From: Roseococcus thiosulfatophilus
GTDB lineage: Bacteria; Pseudomonadota; Alphaproteobacteria; Acetobacterales; Acetobacteraceae
Assembly (NCBI RefSeq): GCF_017311575.1
Contig: NZ_JAFFQY010000011.1
Span: forward strand, 248,001 to 312,000
Length of the DNA stretch: 64,000 nucleotides
Reading direction: 5' to 3'
The notes under the pieces are model-generated. The model was not told where the DNA came from. It made no database searches and was given only the letters and a program-made list of their open reading frames with translations. Positions within the stretch are counted from its first letter, which is position 1; every line of letters starts with the position of its first letter. Both the position numbers and the translations under genes were made by a program. Shown here one piece after another: positions 57,571-64,000 of the stretch.

Positions 57571-58566
57571 CTAAGCCGCCGCGCGCGCCCGGTAGCCCTT
57601 GGGCCGGGCGGCGTGCCAATCCCAGGCGGTGCGGACGATCTGGTCCAGTTCCGCGAAGCGCGGCGCCCAGCCCGTCTCCGCCCGCAGCCGGCTTGAGGAG
57701 GCGACAAGCGCCGGCGGGTCGCCCGCGCGGCGGGGGCCGTTCACATGCGGCACGGGCCGGCCGGCCACGCGCTCGACGGCCGCCATCACCTCGCGCACCG
57801 AATGCCCCGCGCCATTGCCGATGTTGTAGCGCACCGAGCCGCGGTCCAGCCGCGGCAGCACCGCGATATGCGCGGCCGCGAGGTCGGCCACATGCACATA
57901 GTCGCGCACGGCCGTGCCGTCGGGCGTGTCATAATCGGTGCCGAAGACGTGCAGGGGCGGCAATTCGCCGAGCGTGGCCAGGATGGCGCGCGGGATCAGG
58001 TGCGTCTCGGGGTCATGGTCCTCGCCGGCGCGGCCGGCGGGGTCGGCCCCCGCCGCGTTGAAATAGCGAAGTGCGGCCGAGCGCAGACCATGCGCGCCCT
58101 CCGCCCAGGCCAGCGCCTGCTCCACCATCAGCTTGGACAGGCCATAGGGGTTGACCGGGGTGGTGGGGGCGTCCTCGGTGATGGGCACCTCGCGCGGCAC
58201 GCCGAACACGGCCGCGGTGGAGGAGAGGACGAACTTCGTGCAGCCCGCCCGCGCCGCCGTCTCGGCCAGCGACAGACTGTTCGCCACATTCTCCCGGCAA
58301 TAGCGCAGCGGCTCCTTCATGCTGTCGCCCACCAGCGAAAGGGCGGCCATGTGGAAGACGGCGTCGAAGGACCAGGCGGCGAAGACCTCCTGCACCCGCC
58401 CGCGGTCGGCCAGGTTGGCCTGCACGAACTCCGCCGCCGCCGGCACGGCCGCGCGGTGCCCCGCGCTGAGGTCGTCCAGCACCACCACCTCATGCCCCGC
58501 ATCGAGCAGCGCCAGCACCAGATGGCTGCCCACATAGCCCGCGCCGCCGGAAACCAAGTATCGCAT
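57571..58566 (-). CDS. galE: UDP-glucose 4-epimerase
   Basis: The 331-residue extended SDR has the N-terminal NAD motif YLVSGGAGYVGSHLVLALL, the catalytic YGLSKLMVEQAL (YxxxK), LRYFNAAGADPAGRAGEDHDPETHLIPRAI typical of GalE, and VRDYVHVADLAAAHI. It interconverts UDP-glucose and UDP-galactose for surface polysaccharides. ATG 58566 gives the normal N-terminus; the longer open frame upstream is not supported. Confidence 0.93.
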   Translation of the reverse strand: MRYLVSGGAGYVGSHLVLALLDAGHEVVVLDDLSAGHRAAVPAAAEFVQANLADRGRVQEVFAAWSFDAVFHMAALSLVGDSMKEPLRYCRENVANSLSLAETAARAGCTKFVLSSTAAVFGVPREVPITEDAPTTPVNPYGLSKLMVEQALAWAEGAHGLRSAALRYFNAAGADPAGRAGEDHDPETHLIPRAILATLGELPPLHVFGTDYDTPDGTAVRDYVHVADLAAAHIAVLPRLDRGSVRYNIGNGAGHSVREVMAAVERVAGRPVPHVNGPRRAGDPPALVASSSRLRAETGWAPRFAELDQIVRTAWDWHAARPKGYRARAAA

Positions 58567-58622
58567 CGTCGCCCTATCCTTCGATACCGGCCTGTCTACA
58601 CATGAAGTGTGGCGTGGTTGCG

Positions 58623-59405
58623 TCAGGCCCTGCCACGAATCCCGGCCCATGTGACGGCGATACGGTCCATTCCGCCACGATTGACCGTCTTCCCCCGCGC
58701 GAGGCGCCGCAAATCCCGCCGCGCCAGCACCAGCGGCAGCGCGGCCGCGATGGAATCGCGCGGCAGGGCCGAGAGGTCGGGCGCGGGCGGGGCGTCGGCG
58801 GCGAGGCGGCGAATGGCGGGGGCGGCCGCGCCCGGGTCCATCAGCACCGCATGCGAATCCACCACGTCGGCGGGCAGCAGGCAGCGCCCCTGCGCGGCCA
58901 GGGCAGGCACCGCGCGCAGCACGCCCGCCAACCCGTAGAGCGCGCCCGCCTGCTGCAATGCCGGCATCAGCGCGGGCGGTGCGCCCAGGAGCCGCCCCGC
59001 CGCCACCGCGAAGCCGCCCGCCGTGCCGCGCAGATAGGCGTGGAAGGCGCCGGTGGAGGGGATGGGGTCCTCCTCCATCTCGGGTTCGCGCGCCTCGGCC
59101 ATGGCGATGAGGTCGGCGGGGTCCAGTTCGCGCGCGGTGATGGCGGCATGGAGCGGGGCCGCGACCTCATGCGCGCGGGCGGGCGCGCCTTCGGCCGCCT
59201 GCTCCACCACCTCGCGCCACCAGGTCAGGCGCATCAGGGCCAGCATGGGGTTGGTGGCCACCTCGCGCGCGCGGGCGAGTTCATGGTTGAAGGCGATCAG
59301 GGTGAACAGCGCCTCGCGCCGCGCGGGCGGCGCGAAGAGGGCGCAGAGGAAGCGGTCCGGGTCATGGCGGCGGGCGAGCGCGCCGCAGGGGCTGAGTTCG
59401 GGCAT
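58623..59405 (-). CDS. Squalene/phytoene synthase-fold protein (NDUFAF6-like)
   Basis: The 260-residue protein matches the NDUFAF6 branch of the squalene/phytoene synthase fold: LIAFNHELARAREVATNPMLALMRLTWWREVVEQ and GLAGVLRAVPALAAQGRCLLPADVV. The Asp-rich motifs that bind magnesium and prenyl diphosphate in true synthases are not present, so it is unlikely to make squalene. The eukaryotic homologue is an assembly factor for respiratory complex I; the bacterial role is unknown. ATG 59405 is the likely start. It is divergent from sodB. Confidence 0.75.
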   Translation of the reverse strand: MPELSPCGALARRHDPDRFLCALFAPPARREALFTLIAFNHELARAREVATNPMLALMRLTWWREVVEQAAEGAPARAHEVAAPLHAAITARELDPADLIAMAEAREPEMEEDPIPSTGAFHAYLRGTAGGFAVAAGRLLGAPPALMPALQQAGALYGLAGVLRAVPALAAQGRCLLPADVVDSHAVLMDPGAAAPAIRRLAADAPPAPDLSALPRDSIAAALPLVLARRDLRRLARGKTVNRGGMDRIAVTWAGIRGRA

Positions 59406-59448
59406 GAATGGCGCCTCCATGGGGGCGAACCCCGGGCTTCGCAAGCGG

Positions 59449-59477
59449 TTGACGCCCCGGGGGCGCGCCTCTTAGCT
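59449..59477 (+). promoter_or_regulatory. Candidate sigma-70 promoter of sodB
   Basis: TTGACG (59449-59454) and TTAGCT (59472-59477) are separated by 17 bases and stand about 40 bases before the sodB start; GGAGAAG then serves as ribosome-binding site. Position and spacing are right for a housekeeping promoter. Confidence 0.5.
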
Positions 59478-59514
59478 GCGCCCCAGTCCCCGCATCCCAT
59501 TTCGGAGAAGACCC

Positions 59515-60153
59515 ATGGCCTTCAGCCTCCCCCCCCTGCCCTACAGCACCAACGCCCTCGCCGGCCAGGGCATGTGCCAGGAAACCCTGGAACTGCACCA
59601 CGGCAAGCACCACAACGCCTATGTCACCGCGCTGAACGGGCTGGTCGAGAGCAAGGGCCTGGCCGGCAAGTCGCTGGAAACCATCGTGGCCGAGGCCGGT
59701 GCCGCCGGCGCCGATGGCCTTCCCGTGCTGAACCAGGCCGGCCAGCACTGGAACCACATCCTGTTTTGGCAGGTGATGAGCCCCAATGGCGGCGGCGACA
59801 AGCTGCCGGGCAAGCTGGCCGCCAAGATCGACAGCGACCTGGGTGGCCTCGCCGCCTTCAAGGAGGCCTTCAAGCAGGCCGGCGTGACGCAGTTCGGCTC
59901 GGGCTGGGCCTGGCTGATCCTGAAGGGCGACGGCAAGCTGGCCGTGACCAAGACGCCCAATGGCGCGAACCCGATCTCGACCGGCGAGGGCACGCCCATC
60001 CTGGGCGTGGACGTGTGGGAGCACGCCTACTACCTCGACTTCCGCAATGTCCGCCCGAACTACCTCGACAACTTCCTGAACAAGCTCGTGGATTGGTCGG
60101 TGGTGGAGAGCCTGATGGAGCAGGGCGGGCTGAAGAGCGGCCAGAGCGCCTGA
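59515..60153 (+). CDS. sodB: Superoxide dismutase [Fe]
   Basis: The 212-residue protein has the Fe/Mn-SOD metal ligands: first histidine in LELHHGKHHNAYV (residue 28), second in QAGQHWNHILFW (residue 81), and the DVWEHAYYLDF pair with Asp and His. The Gln77 in the GQHWNH context is the position used by iron enzymes, so the Fe form is favoured; a cambialistic enzyme is possible. It converts superoxide to hydrogen peroxide and oxygen in the cytoplasm. It is slightly longer than E. coli SodB because of an Ala/Gly-rich insert near residue 60. Confidence 0.95.
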   Translation: MAFSLPPLPYSTNALAGQGMCQETLELHHGKHHNAYVTALNGLVESKGLAGKSLETIVAEAGAAGADGLPVLNQAGQHWNHILFWQVMSPNGGGDKLPGKLAAKIDSDLGGLAAFKEAFKQAGVTQFGSGWAWLILKGDGKLAVTKTPNGANPISTGEGTPILGVDVWEHAYYLDFRNVRPNYLDNFLNKLVDWSVVESLMEQGGLKSGQSA

Positions 60154-60158
60154 TTTTG

Positions 60159-60189
60159 GGAGCACGAGGGCTTTGCCTTCGTGCCCCTC
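60159..60189. terminator. Hairpin in the gap between sodB and parE
   Basis: GGAGCACGAGGGC and GCCTTCGTGCCCC pair over most positions around TTT, directly after the sodB stop. There is no T-tract after the stem on either strand, so intrinsic termination is weaker than at 5633 or 28233. This is the only gapped convergent junction in the window without a GATTCA-type element. Confidence 0.45.
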
Positions 60190-60287
60190 AGTTGCGTCCT
60201 GCCGAAGGCACGCCGGTCACATAGGCCGCGTTCGCGGCCTCGGCCCTTCAGGCCGTTTGGTTCCGGTTTTGCGTGGGGGCGCCCCCC

Positions 60288-62261
60288 TCACGCATCCACC
60301 ATCTCCACATCCAGGCTCGCCGCATTGTCCTGGATGAACTTGAAGCGCAGCTCGGGCTTTCTGCCCATCAGCGCCTCCATGAGGTCGGCGGTGGCGGCGC
60401 GCTCCTCGGGCGGCAGGACCACCTGCAGCAGGGTGCGCTTGCCGGGCGCCATGGTGGTCTCGCGCAGTAGGGCGGGGGGCATCTCGCCCAACCCCTTGAA
60501 GCGGCTGACCTCCACCTTCTGGTTCGGCTTGAATTCCCGCTTCATCTGGCGCTCGCGGTCGGCGTCGTCCATCGCATAGACGCTCTTGCCGCCGTGCTGG
60601 AGGCGGTAGAGCGGCGGCTGGGCCAGGAAGACCCTCCCCGCCCGCACCAGTTCCGGCAATTCCTTGTAGAAGAAGGTCATCAGCAGGGCGGCGATGTGCG
60701 CGCCGTCCACATCGGCGTCCGTCATGATGACGACGCGGCCATAGCGCAGGCGCGCCAGGTCGAAGCGGTCGCCCACGCCGCAGCCCAGCGCCTCGATCAA
60801 ATCCTTCAGTTCCTGGTTGCCGCGCAGCTTTTCCGCGCTGGCACTGGCCACGTTCAGGATCTTCCCGCGCAGGGGGAGAACCGCCTGGGTCTCGCGGTCG
60901 CGCGCCTGCTTGGCGGAGCCGCCGGCGCTGTCGCCCTCCACCAGGAAGATTTCCGTGCCCTGGGCGCTCTCGCGCGAGCAGTCGGCCAGCTTGCCGGGCA
61001 GGCGCAGCTTGCGGGTCGCGGTCTTGCGGGGCGTGTCCTTCTCGGCGCGGCGGCGCAGGCGTTCCTCCGCGCGCTCGATGGCGAAGGCCAGCAAATTGTC
61101 GGCCATGGCGGGGTGGCCGGCCAGCCAATGGTCGAAGCGGTCGCGCAGGGCGGTTTCCACCAGGCGCTGGGCGTCGGCGTTGGTCAGCTTCTCCTTGGTC
61201 TGGCCCTGGAATTGCGGCTCGCGGATGAAGACGCTGAGCATGCCGGCCAGGCCCGTGAACACGTCCTCGGCCGTGATGCTGGCGGCGCGCTTTTCCTTCT
61301 TGAGCTCGCCATAGCCGCGCAGGCCCTTCACCAGGGCCGCGCGCAGCCCGGCCTCATGCGTGCCGCCCTGGGGGGTTGGGATGGTGTTGGCGTAGGTGGA
61401 GAGGAAGCCGTCGCCCTGTTCCAGCCAGGTTAGCGCGCATTCGCAGCGGCCGGCGCCGGCGGGGAAGTCGAGCATGGCGGCGAAGGGCTCGGGCACCACC
61501 GTCCCGCGCCCCTCGATGGCGGCGGAGAGGAAGTCCGCCAGCCCGCCCGGGAAGTGCAGGGTCGCCTCGGGCGGGGTGTCGGTGCCAGCGACCAGCTTGG
61601 GCTCGCAGCGCCAGCGGATTTCGACGCCGCGATAGAGATAGGCCTTGGACCGGCACAGCTTGAACAGCCGCTCGGCCCGGAAGGCCAGTTGCCCGAAAAT
61701 CTCGGGGTCCGGCTTGAAGCGGATGAGGGTGCCGCGGCGGTTGCGGACCTCGCCCTCGCGCTTGAGCTTCGAGGTGGGTTTGCCGCGGGCGTAGGATTGG
61801 CGGAACAGCTCGCCGCCGCGGGCCACCTCGACCTCCAGCGATTCGGACAGCGCGTTCACCACCGAACTGCCCACGCCGTGCAGGCCGCCCGAGGTGTCAT
61901 AGGCCTTGCCCGAGAACTTCCCGCCCGAGTGCAGCGTGGTGAAGATGACCTCCAGCGCGGAGAGCTTGGGGAATTTCGGGTGCGGGTCCACCGGGATGCC
62001 GCGGCCATTGTCGCGCACCGACAGCAGGTTGCCCGCCTCCAGCACCACCTCGATGCGGTCGGCGTGGCCGGCCACCGCCTCGTCCATGGCGTTGTCCAGG
62101 ATTTCGGCGGCGAGGTGATGGAGGGCGTTGTCGTCCGTGCCGCCGATATACATGCCGGGGCGGCGGCGGACGGGCTCCAGCCCCTCCAGCACCTCGATGT
62201 CGGCGGCGGTGTAGGCGTTACCGGGCTTGGCCGGGCCGGGCTTTCCGAAAAGGTCGCTCAT
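60288..62261 (-). CDS. parE: DNA topoisomerase IV subunit B
   Basis: The 657-residue protein has the GHKL ATPase domain (LEPVRRRPGMYIGGTDDNALHHLAAEILDNAMDEA, in pieces RRRPGMYIGGTDDNALHHL and EILDNAMDEA; VRDNGRGIPVDPHPK; YDTSGGLHGVGSSVVNALS), the transducer with QTKEKLTNADAQ, and the TOPRIM domain (EIFLVEGDSAGGSAKQARDRETQAVLPLRGKILNV, VIMTDADVDGAHIAALLMTFFY). MYIGGTDDNALHHL and the short C-terminus favour ParE over GyrB. It decatenates chromosomes with ParC. The start is ATG 62261; a longer open frame upstream runs into the repeat region. Confidence 0.93.
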   Translation of the reverse strand: MSDLFGKPGPAKPGNAYTAADIEVLEGLEPVRRRPGMYIGGTDDNALHHLAAEILDNAMDEAVAGHADRIEVVLEAGNLLSVRDNGRGIPVDPHPKFPKLSALEVIFTTLHSGGKFSGKAYDTSGGLHGVGSSVVNALSESLEVEVARGGELFRQSYARGKPTSKLKREGEVRNRRGTLIRFKPDPEIFGQLAFRAERLFKLCRSKAYLYRGVEIRWRCEPKLVAGTDTPPEATLHFPGGLADFLSAAIEGRGTVVPEPFAAMLDFPAGAGRCECALTWLEQGDGFLSTYANTIPTPQGGTHEAGLRAALVKGLRGYGELKKEKRAASITAEDVFTGLAGMLSVFIREPQFQGQTKEKLTNADAQRLVETALRDRFDHWLAGHPAMADNLLAFAIERAEERLRRRAEKDTPRKTATRKLRLPGKLADCSRESAQGTEIFLVEGDSAGGSAKQARDRETQAVLPLRGKILNVASASAEKLRGNQELKDLIEALGCGVGDRFDLARLRYGRVVIMTDADVDGAHIAALLMTFFYKELPELVRAGRVFLAQPPLYRLQHGGKSVYAMDDADRERQMKREFKPNQKVEVSRFKGLGEMPPALLRETTMAPGKRTLLQVVLPPEERAATADLMEALMGRKPELRFKFIQDNAASLDVEMVDA

Positions 62262-62337
62262 GGGGCGGGCATAGAGGAAAAGCGGGGGCGAGGGTATGGC
62301 GGTGCAGCATGCCCACCCAGGGTCAGGCGCGCTCCAG

Positions 62338-62404
62338 GAGAATCCGGCCGCAAAGCGGCTGGCGCGCCGCCAACCCACCGGAAGCGGCACCGGGCGCTTG
62401 AGGG
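62338..62404. repeat. Partial copy (A) of a 108-base intergenic repeat
   Basis: The segment AATCCGGCCGCAAAGCGGCTGG... at 62341 and its end CGGGCGCTTGAGGGCA match the two ends of the full copies at 62416 and 62548, with the middle missing or replaced. It lies closest to the parE start. Confidence 0.6.
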
Positions 62405-62415
62405 CACCGAGCATC

Positions 62416-62523
62416 CAGAATCCGGCCGCACAGCGGCCGGCGGCGCCCAACTGACCGCGCAGCCAGCGCCCCTGTCGCGCGGCGTAGCCAAGCGCGCGGA
62501 GCGCGCGCCCGGCGCCTGAGGGC
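62416..62523. repeat. 108-base intergenic repeat, copy B
   Basis: It starts CAGAATCCGGCCGCACAGCG and ends GCCCGGCGCCTGAGGGC. It agrees with copy C (62548) at all but a handful of positions. It contains the near-perfect hairpin CCGGCCGC...GCGGCCGG and a GC-only run around GCGCGCGGAGCGCGCGC. Translating it gives Arg/Ala-rich peptides on every frame, which look like noise. Confidence 0.85.
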
Positions 62524-62547
62524 AGAAAAACTCCGGCGCCAACCACA

Positions 62548-62655
62548 CAGAATCCGGCCGCACGGCGGCCGGCGCCGCCCAACTGACCGCGCGGCCAGCG
62601 CCCCCGTCGCGCGGCGTAGCCAAGCGCGCGGAGCGCGCGCCCGGCGCCTGAGGGC
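62548..62655. repeat. 108-base intergenic repeat, copy C
   Basis: Full copy, 24 bases after copy B and ending on the first base of the dps stop codon (62655-62657). The three copies fill the 393-base gene-free stretch between the dps 3' end and the parE start; nothing else is seen there. The sequence resembles dispersed GC-rich intergenic repeats rather than a gene. Confidence 0.85.
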
Positions 62656-63137
62656 TAAGAAATATGCGCCTCCAGCATCCACAGCGCCTTGTCGAGCATG
62701 CGCGAGGTGCCGGTCAGGAGATCGGCCGTGTCGGCATCGCCCGCCTCGGCGGCGGCGTCCACGGCGGCGCGGGTGGTGCGGGCCAGGGCGGCGTAGCGCT
62801 CGGTCAGCGCGGCCACATGGTCCAGCCCGTCGCGCGTCTCCTCGGAATAGGGGGCCAGGCGCGTGCGGCTGGCGGCCAGCTGCGTCGTGCCATCGGGCGT
62901 GCCGCCCAGCTGCACCACGCGCTCGGCCACGTCATCGACCGTCTCGCTGAGCTGTTCGTAGAAGTCGCCGAACTGCGCGTGCAGGGCGGCGAAATGCGGG
63001 CCGCGCACGGTCCAGTGCGCCATGCGGACGGCGTTGGTCAGGTCCATCAGGTCCACCAGCGCGGCGTTGAGCAGGTTCACGCTGGCGAGGCGGGCATTCT
63101 CGCCCAAATCGTTGCGGGTGGCGGCGAGCTTGGCCAT
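62655..63137 (-). CDS. dps: Dps-family DNA-binding/ferritin-like protein
   Basis: The 160-residue protein has the Dps ferroxidase pattern: LMDLTNAVRMAHWTVRGPHFAALHAQFGDFYEQLSETVDDVAERVVQLGG (in pieces: AHWTVRGPHFAALHAQF, DDVAERVVQLGG). Dps forms a 12-subunit shell that stores iron, detoxifies peroxide and can bind DNA. The start ATG 63137 is preceded by AAGGAC. No Lys-rich N-terminal tail is present, which suggests weak DNA binding. It sits near sodB, another oxidative-stress gene, but the two are separately transcribed. Confidence 0.92.
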   Translation of the reverse strand: MAKLAATRNDLGENARLASVNLLNAALVDLMDLTNAVRMAHWTVRGPHFAALHAQFGDFYEQLSETVDDVAERVVQLGGTPDGTTQLAASRTRLAPYSEETRDGLDHVAALTERYAALARTTRAAVDAAAEAGDADTADLLTGTSRMLDKALWMLEAHIS

Positions 63138-63218
63138 GGTCTTGTCCTTCCTTCGGTTCTCCACGTCAGATAGGCAGGGCGGGCGCGGACTTCACCGCAC
63201 ATGGGCGCATTGCTGCCC

Positions 63219-64000
63219 CTAGACCGGAACATTCACATAGCGCGCGGCTTCCGGGCCCCCATGCCCATTGGGGCCGCCCTCGTGGAAGGTGGCGGCGTGG
63301 CGCAGCACGGCGTGGTCCTGCTCGGTCATGCGGGCGGCCTCGCGCAGGTGCTCGGCCCAGTTCTCGATGGTCCAGAGCTCCACCCAGCGCTCAGGGTGGG
63401 CCACGTCCTCGTAGAGGCGCCACAGCGCCGCCCCCCCGCGCAGGCGCGCGCGCCGCACCTCGCGCATGGCGGCCAGGAAGGCGGCGCGGCGGGCGGGCGG
63501 CACGCGGTAGCGCACCACCTCCAGCACGCGGTTCTCGCCGCCGGCCAGCAGAGCCTGGAGTTCGGCGGATTCGGGTTCGGGCATCACGAAGGGCGGCGTG
63601 GCGGCGGGCGCCTCGCGCAGCGCCTCGCCATCAATCCGCGCGCCGCGCACCAGCACGGCCGCCGCCGCACCGCCGAGCGCGAAGAGGCCGAGTGTGGTCG
63701 GCACGCCGATCAGCCCCGCGATCCAGCCCGCGCCGGCCGCGCCCCCGGCCAGCGCACCGAAGAAGCACATCTGGTAGATGCCGATGGCCCGCGCCCGCAC
63801 CCAGGCGGGGGCCGCGATCTGCGCCGCTGCCTGCAGGGTGGAGGCCGCGGAAATCCAGGCCACGCCGTAGATCACCATGGCGAGTGCGGCAAAGACCCAA
63901 TGGTGCAGCGTGGCCATCATCGCCATGGCGAGCGCGCCCAGCAGCGAGCCCACGAAGACCATCCCCGACCGGTCGAGCCGCCGCCGTGCGGCGGGCAGCA
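63219..64000 (-). CDS. MFS_3-type exporter, C-terminal part
   Basis: The reading frame stays open to the right edge, so only the last 260 residues or so are visible. They contain about five membrane segments (MVFVGSLLGALAMAMMATLHHWVFAALAMVIYGVAWISAAST, LFALGGAAAAVLV) and then a soluble C-terminal domain: NRVLEVVRYRVPPARRAAFLAAMREVRRARLRGGAALWRLYEDV (in pieces: EVVRYRVPPARRAAFL, RRARLRGGAALWRLYE). This tail is typical of MFS_3 (EntS-like) exporters. The substrate is unknown. Confidence 0.82.
   Translation of the reverse strand, partial: LPAARRRLDRSGMVFVGSLLGALAMAMMATLHHWVFAALAMVIYGVAWISAASTLQAAAQIAAPAWVRARAIGIYQMCFFGALAGGAAGAGWIAGLIGVPTTLGLFALGGAAAAVLVRGARIDGEALREAPAATPPFVMPEPESAELQALLAGGENRVLEVVRYRVPPARRAAFLAAMREVRRARLRGGAALWRLYEDVAHPERWVELWTIENWAEHLREAARMTEQDHAVLRHAATFHEGGPNGHGGPEAARYVNVPV

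Noticed and set aside
62262-62682. Arg/Ala-rich open frames in the dps-parE gap
   Set aside because: They are translations of the 108-base repeat, occur in several frames at once and have no ribosome-binding site or domain.

Overview
The window is about 64 kb of very GC-rich (roughly 70%) bacterial chromosome. Several features point to an alphaproteobacterium, most likely family Acetobacteraceae (Roseomonas/Roseococcus-like): an E1-beta subunit of pyruvate dehydrogenase carrying its own lipoyl domain, the eno / ftsB / pdhA-pdhB-pdhC neighbourhood, DUF1499 and DUF3253 proteins, several TctC-type and peptide-type uptake genes, and a COG0523 zinc GTPase paired with DUF1826. This placement is inferred from gene content; no rRNA or tRNA gene is visible. 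There is no prophage, insertion sequence, integrase or CRISPR array.

Layout. 1-7.0 kb: pdhC (cut by the left edge), pdhB, pdhA, then a plus-strand pair (MFS transporter, PhyH-like dioxygenase), then ftsB and eno on the minus strand. 7.0-8.8 kb: DUF1826 plus zigA-like gene behind a candidate Zur operator. 8.9-14.1 kb: a tightly overlapping plus-strand run (FAD oxidoreductase, PNPOx-like protein, DUF3253, DUF1499/methyltransferase-like fusion, GT4-GT2 double glycosyltransferase). 14.0-19.6 kb: recQ, an OmpA-like lipoprotein and cydDC on the minus strand. 19.7-31 kb: small metabolic and transport genes (deacetylase, lipocalin, GNAT, SDR, thioesterase, EamA exporter, cysteine dioxygenase-like cupin with a GntR regulator, hydrolase, TctC, methyltransferase, double cold-shock protein, DadA-like oxidase, AtzH-like protein). 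31-36 kb: a three-subunit molybdenum hydroxylase (S-L-M order) with a SnoaL-like protein and an isochorismatase-like hydrolase. 36-42.8 kb: mgtE with a structured leader containing a short ORF, a DASS anion transporter, a lactate permease and D-lactate dehydrogenase pair, and a DUF502 membrane protein. 42.9-50.3 kb: a peptide/nickel-type ABC importer with two tandem substrate-binding proteins. 50.4-52.7 kb: aldehyde dehydrogenase plus 3-hydroxyisobutyrate dehydrogenase-like gene. 52.8-57.5 kb: GtrA, a type I secretion ABC/HlyD pair and two small proteins. 57.6-64 kb: galE, an NDUFAF6-like protein, sodB, parE, dps and an MFS exporter cut by the right edge.

The most unusual signal is non-coding. 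Eleven short intergenic elements share one architecture: an outer stem ending in GAT/ATC, a three-base TCA bulge on one side, and an inner stem-loop. Both stems differ between loci yet keep pairing, and a purine-purine mismatch recurs at one position of the outer stem. They occur as side-by-side pairs at four loci, sit at four of the five gapped convergent gene junctions, and may be an undescribed REP-like or RNA-3'-end element. A second, unrelated 108-base repeat lies between dps and parE. Other points worth checking are a candidate Zur box whose position implies a leaderless DUF1826-zigA transcript, the mgtE leader, and an 8-codon ORF that carries the only good ribosome-binding site for the DUF502 gene.
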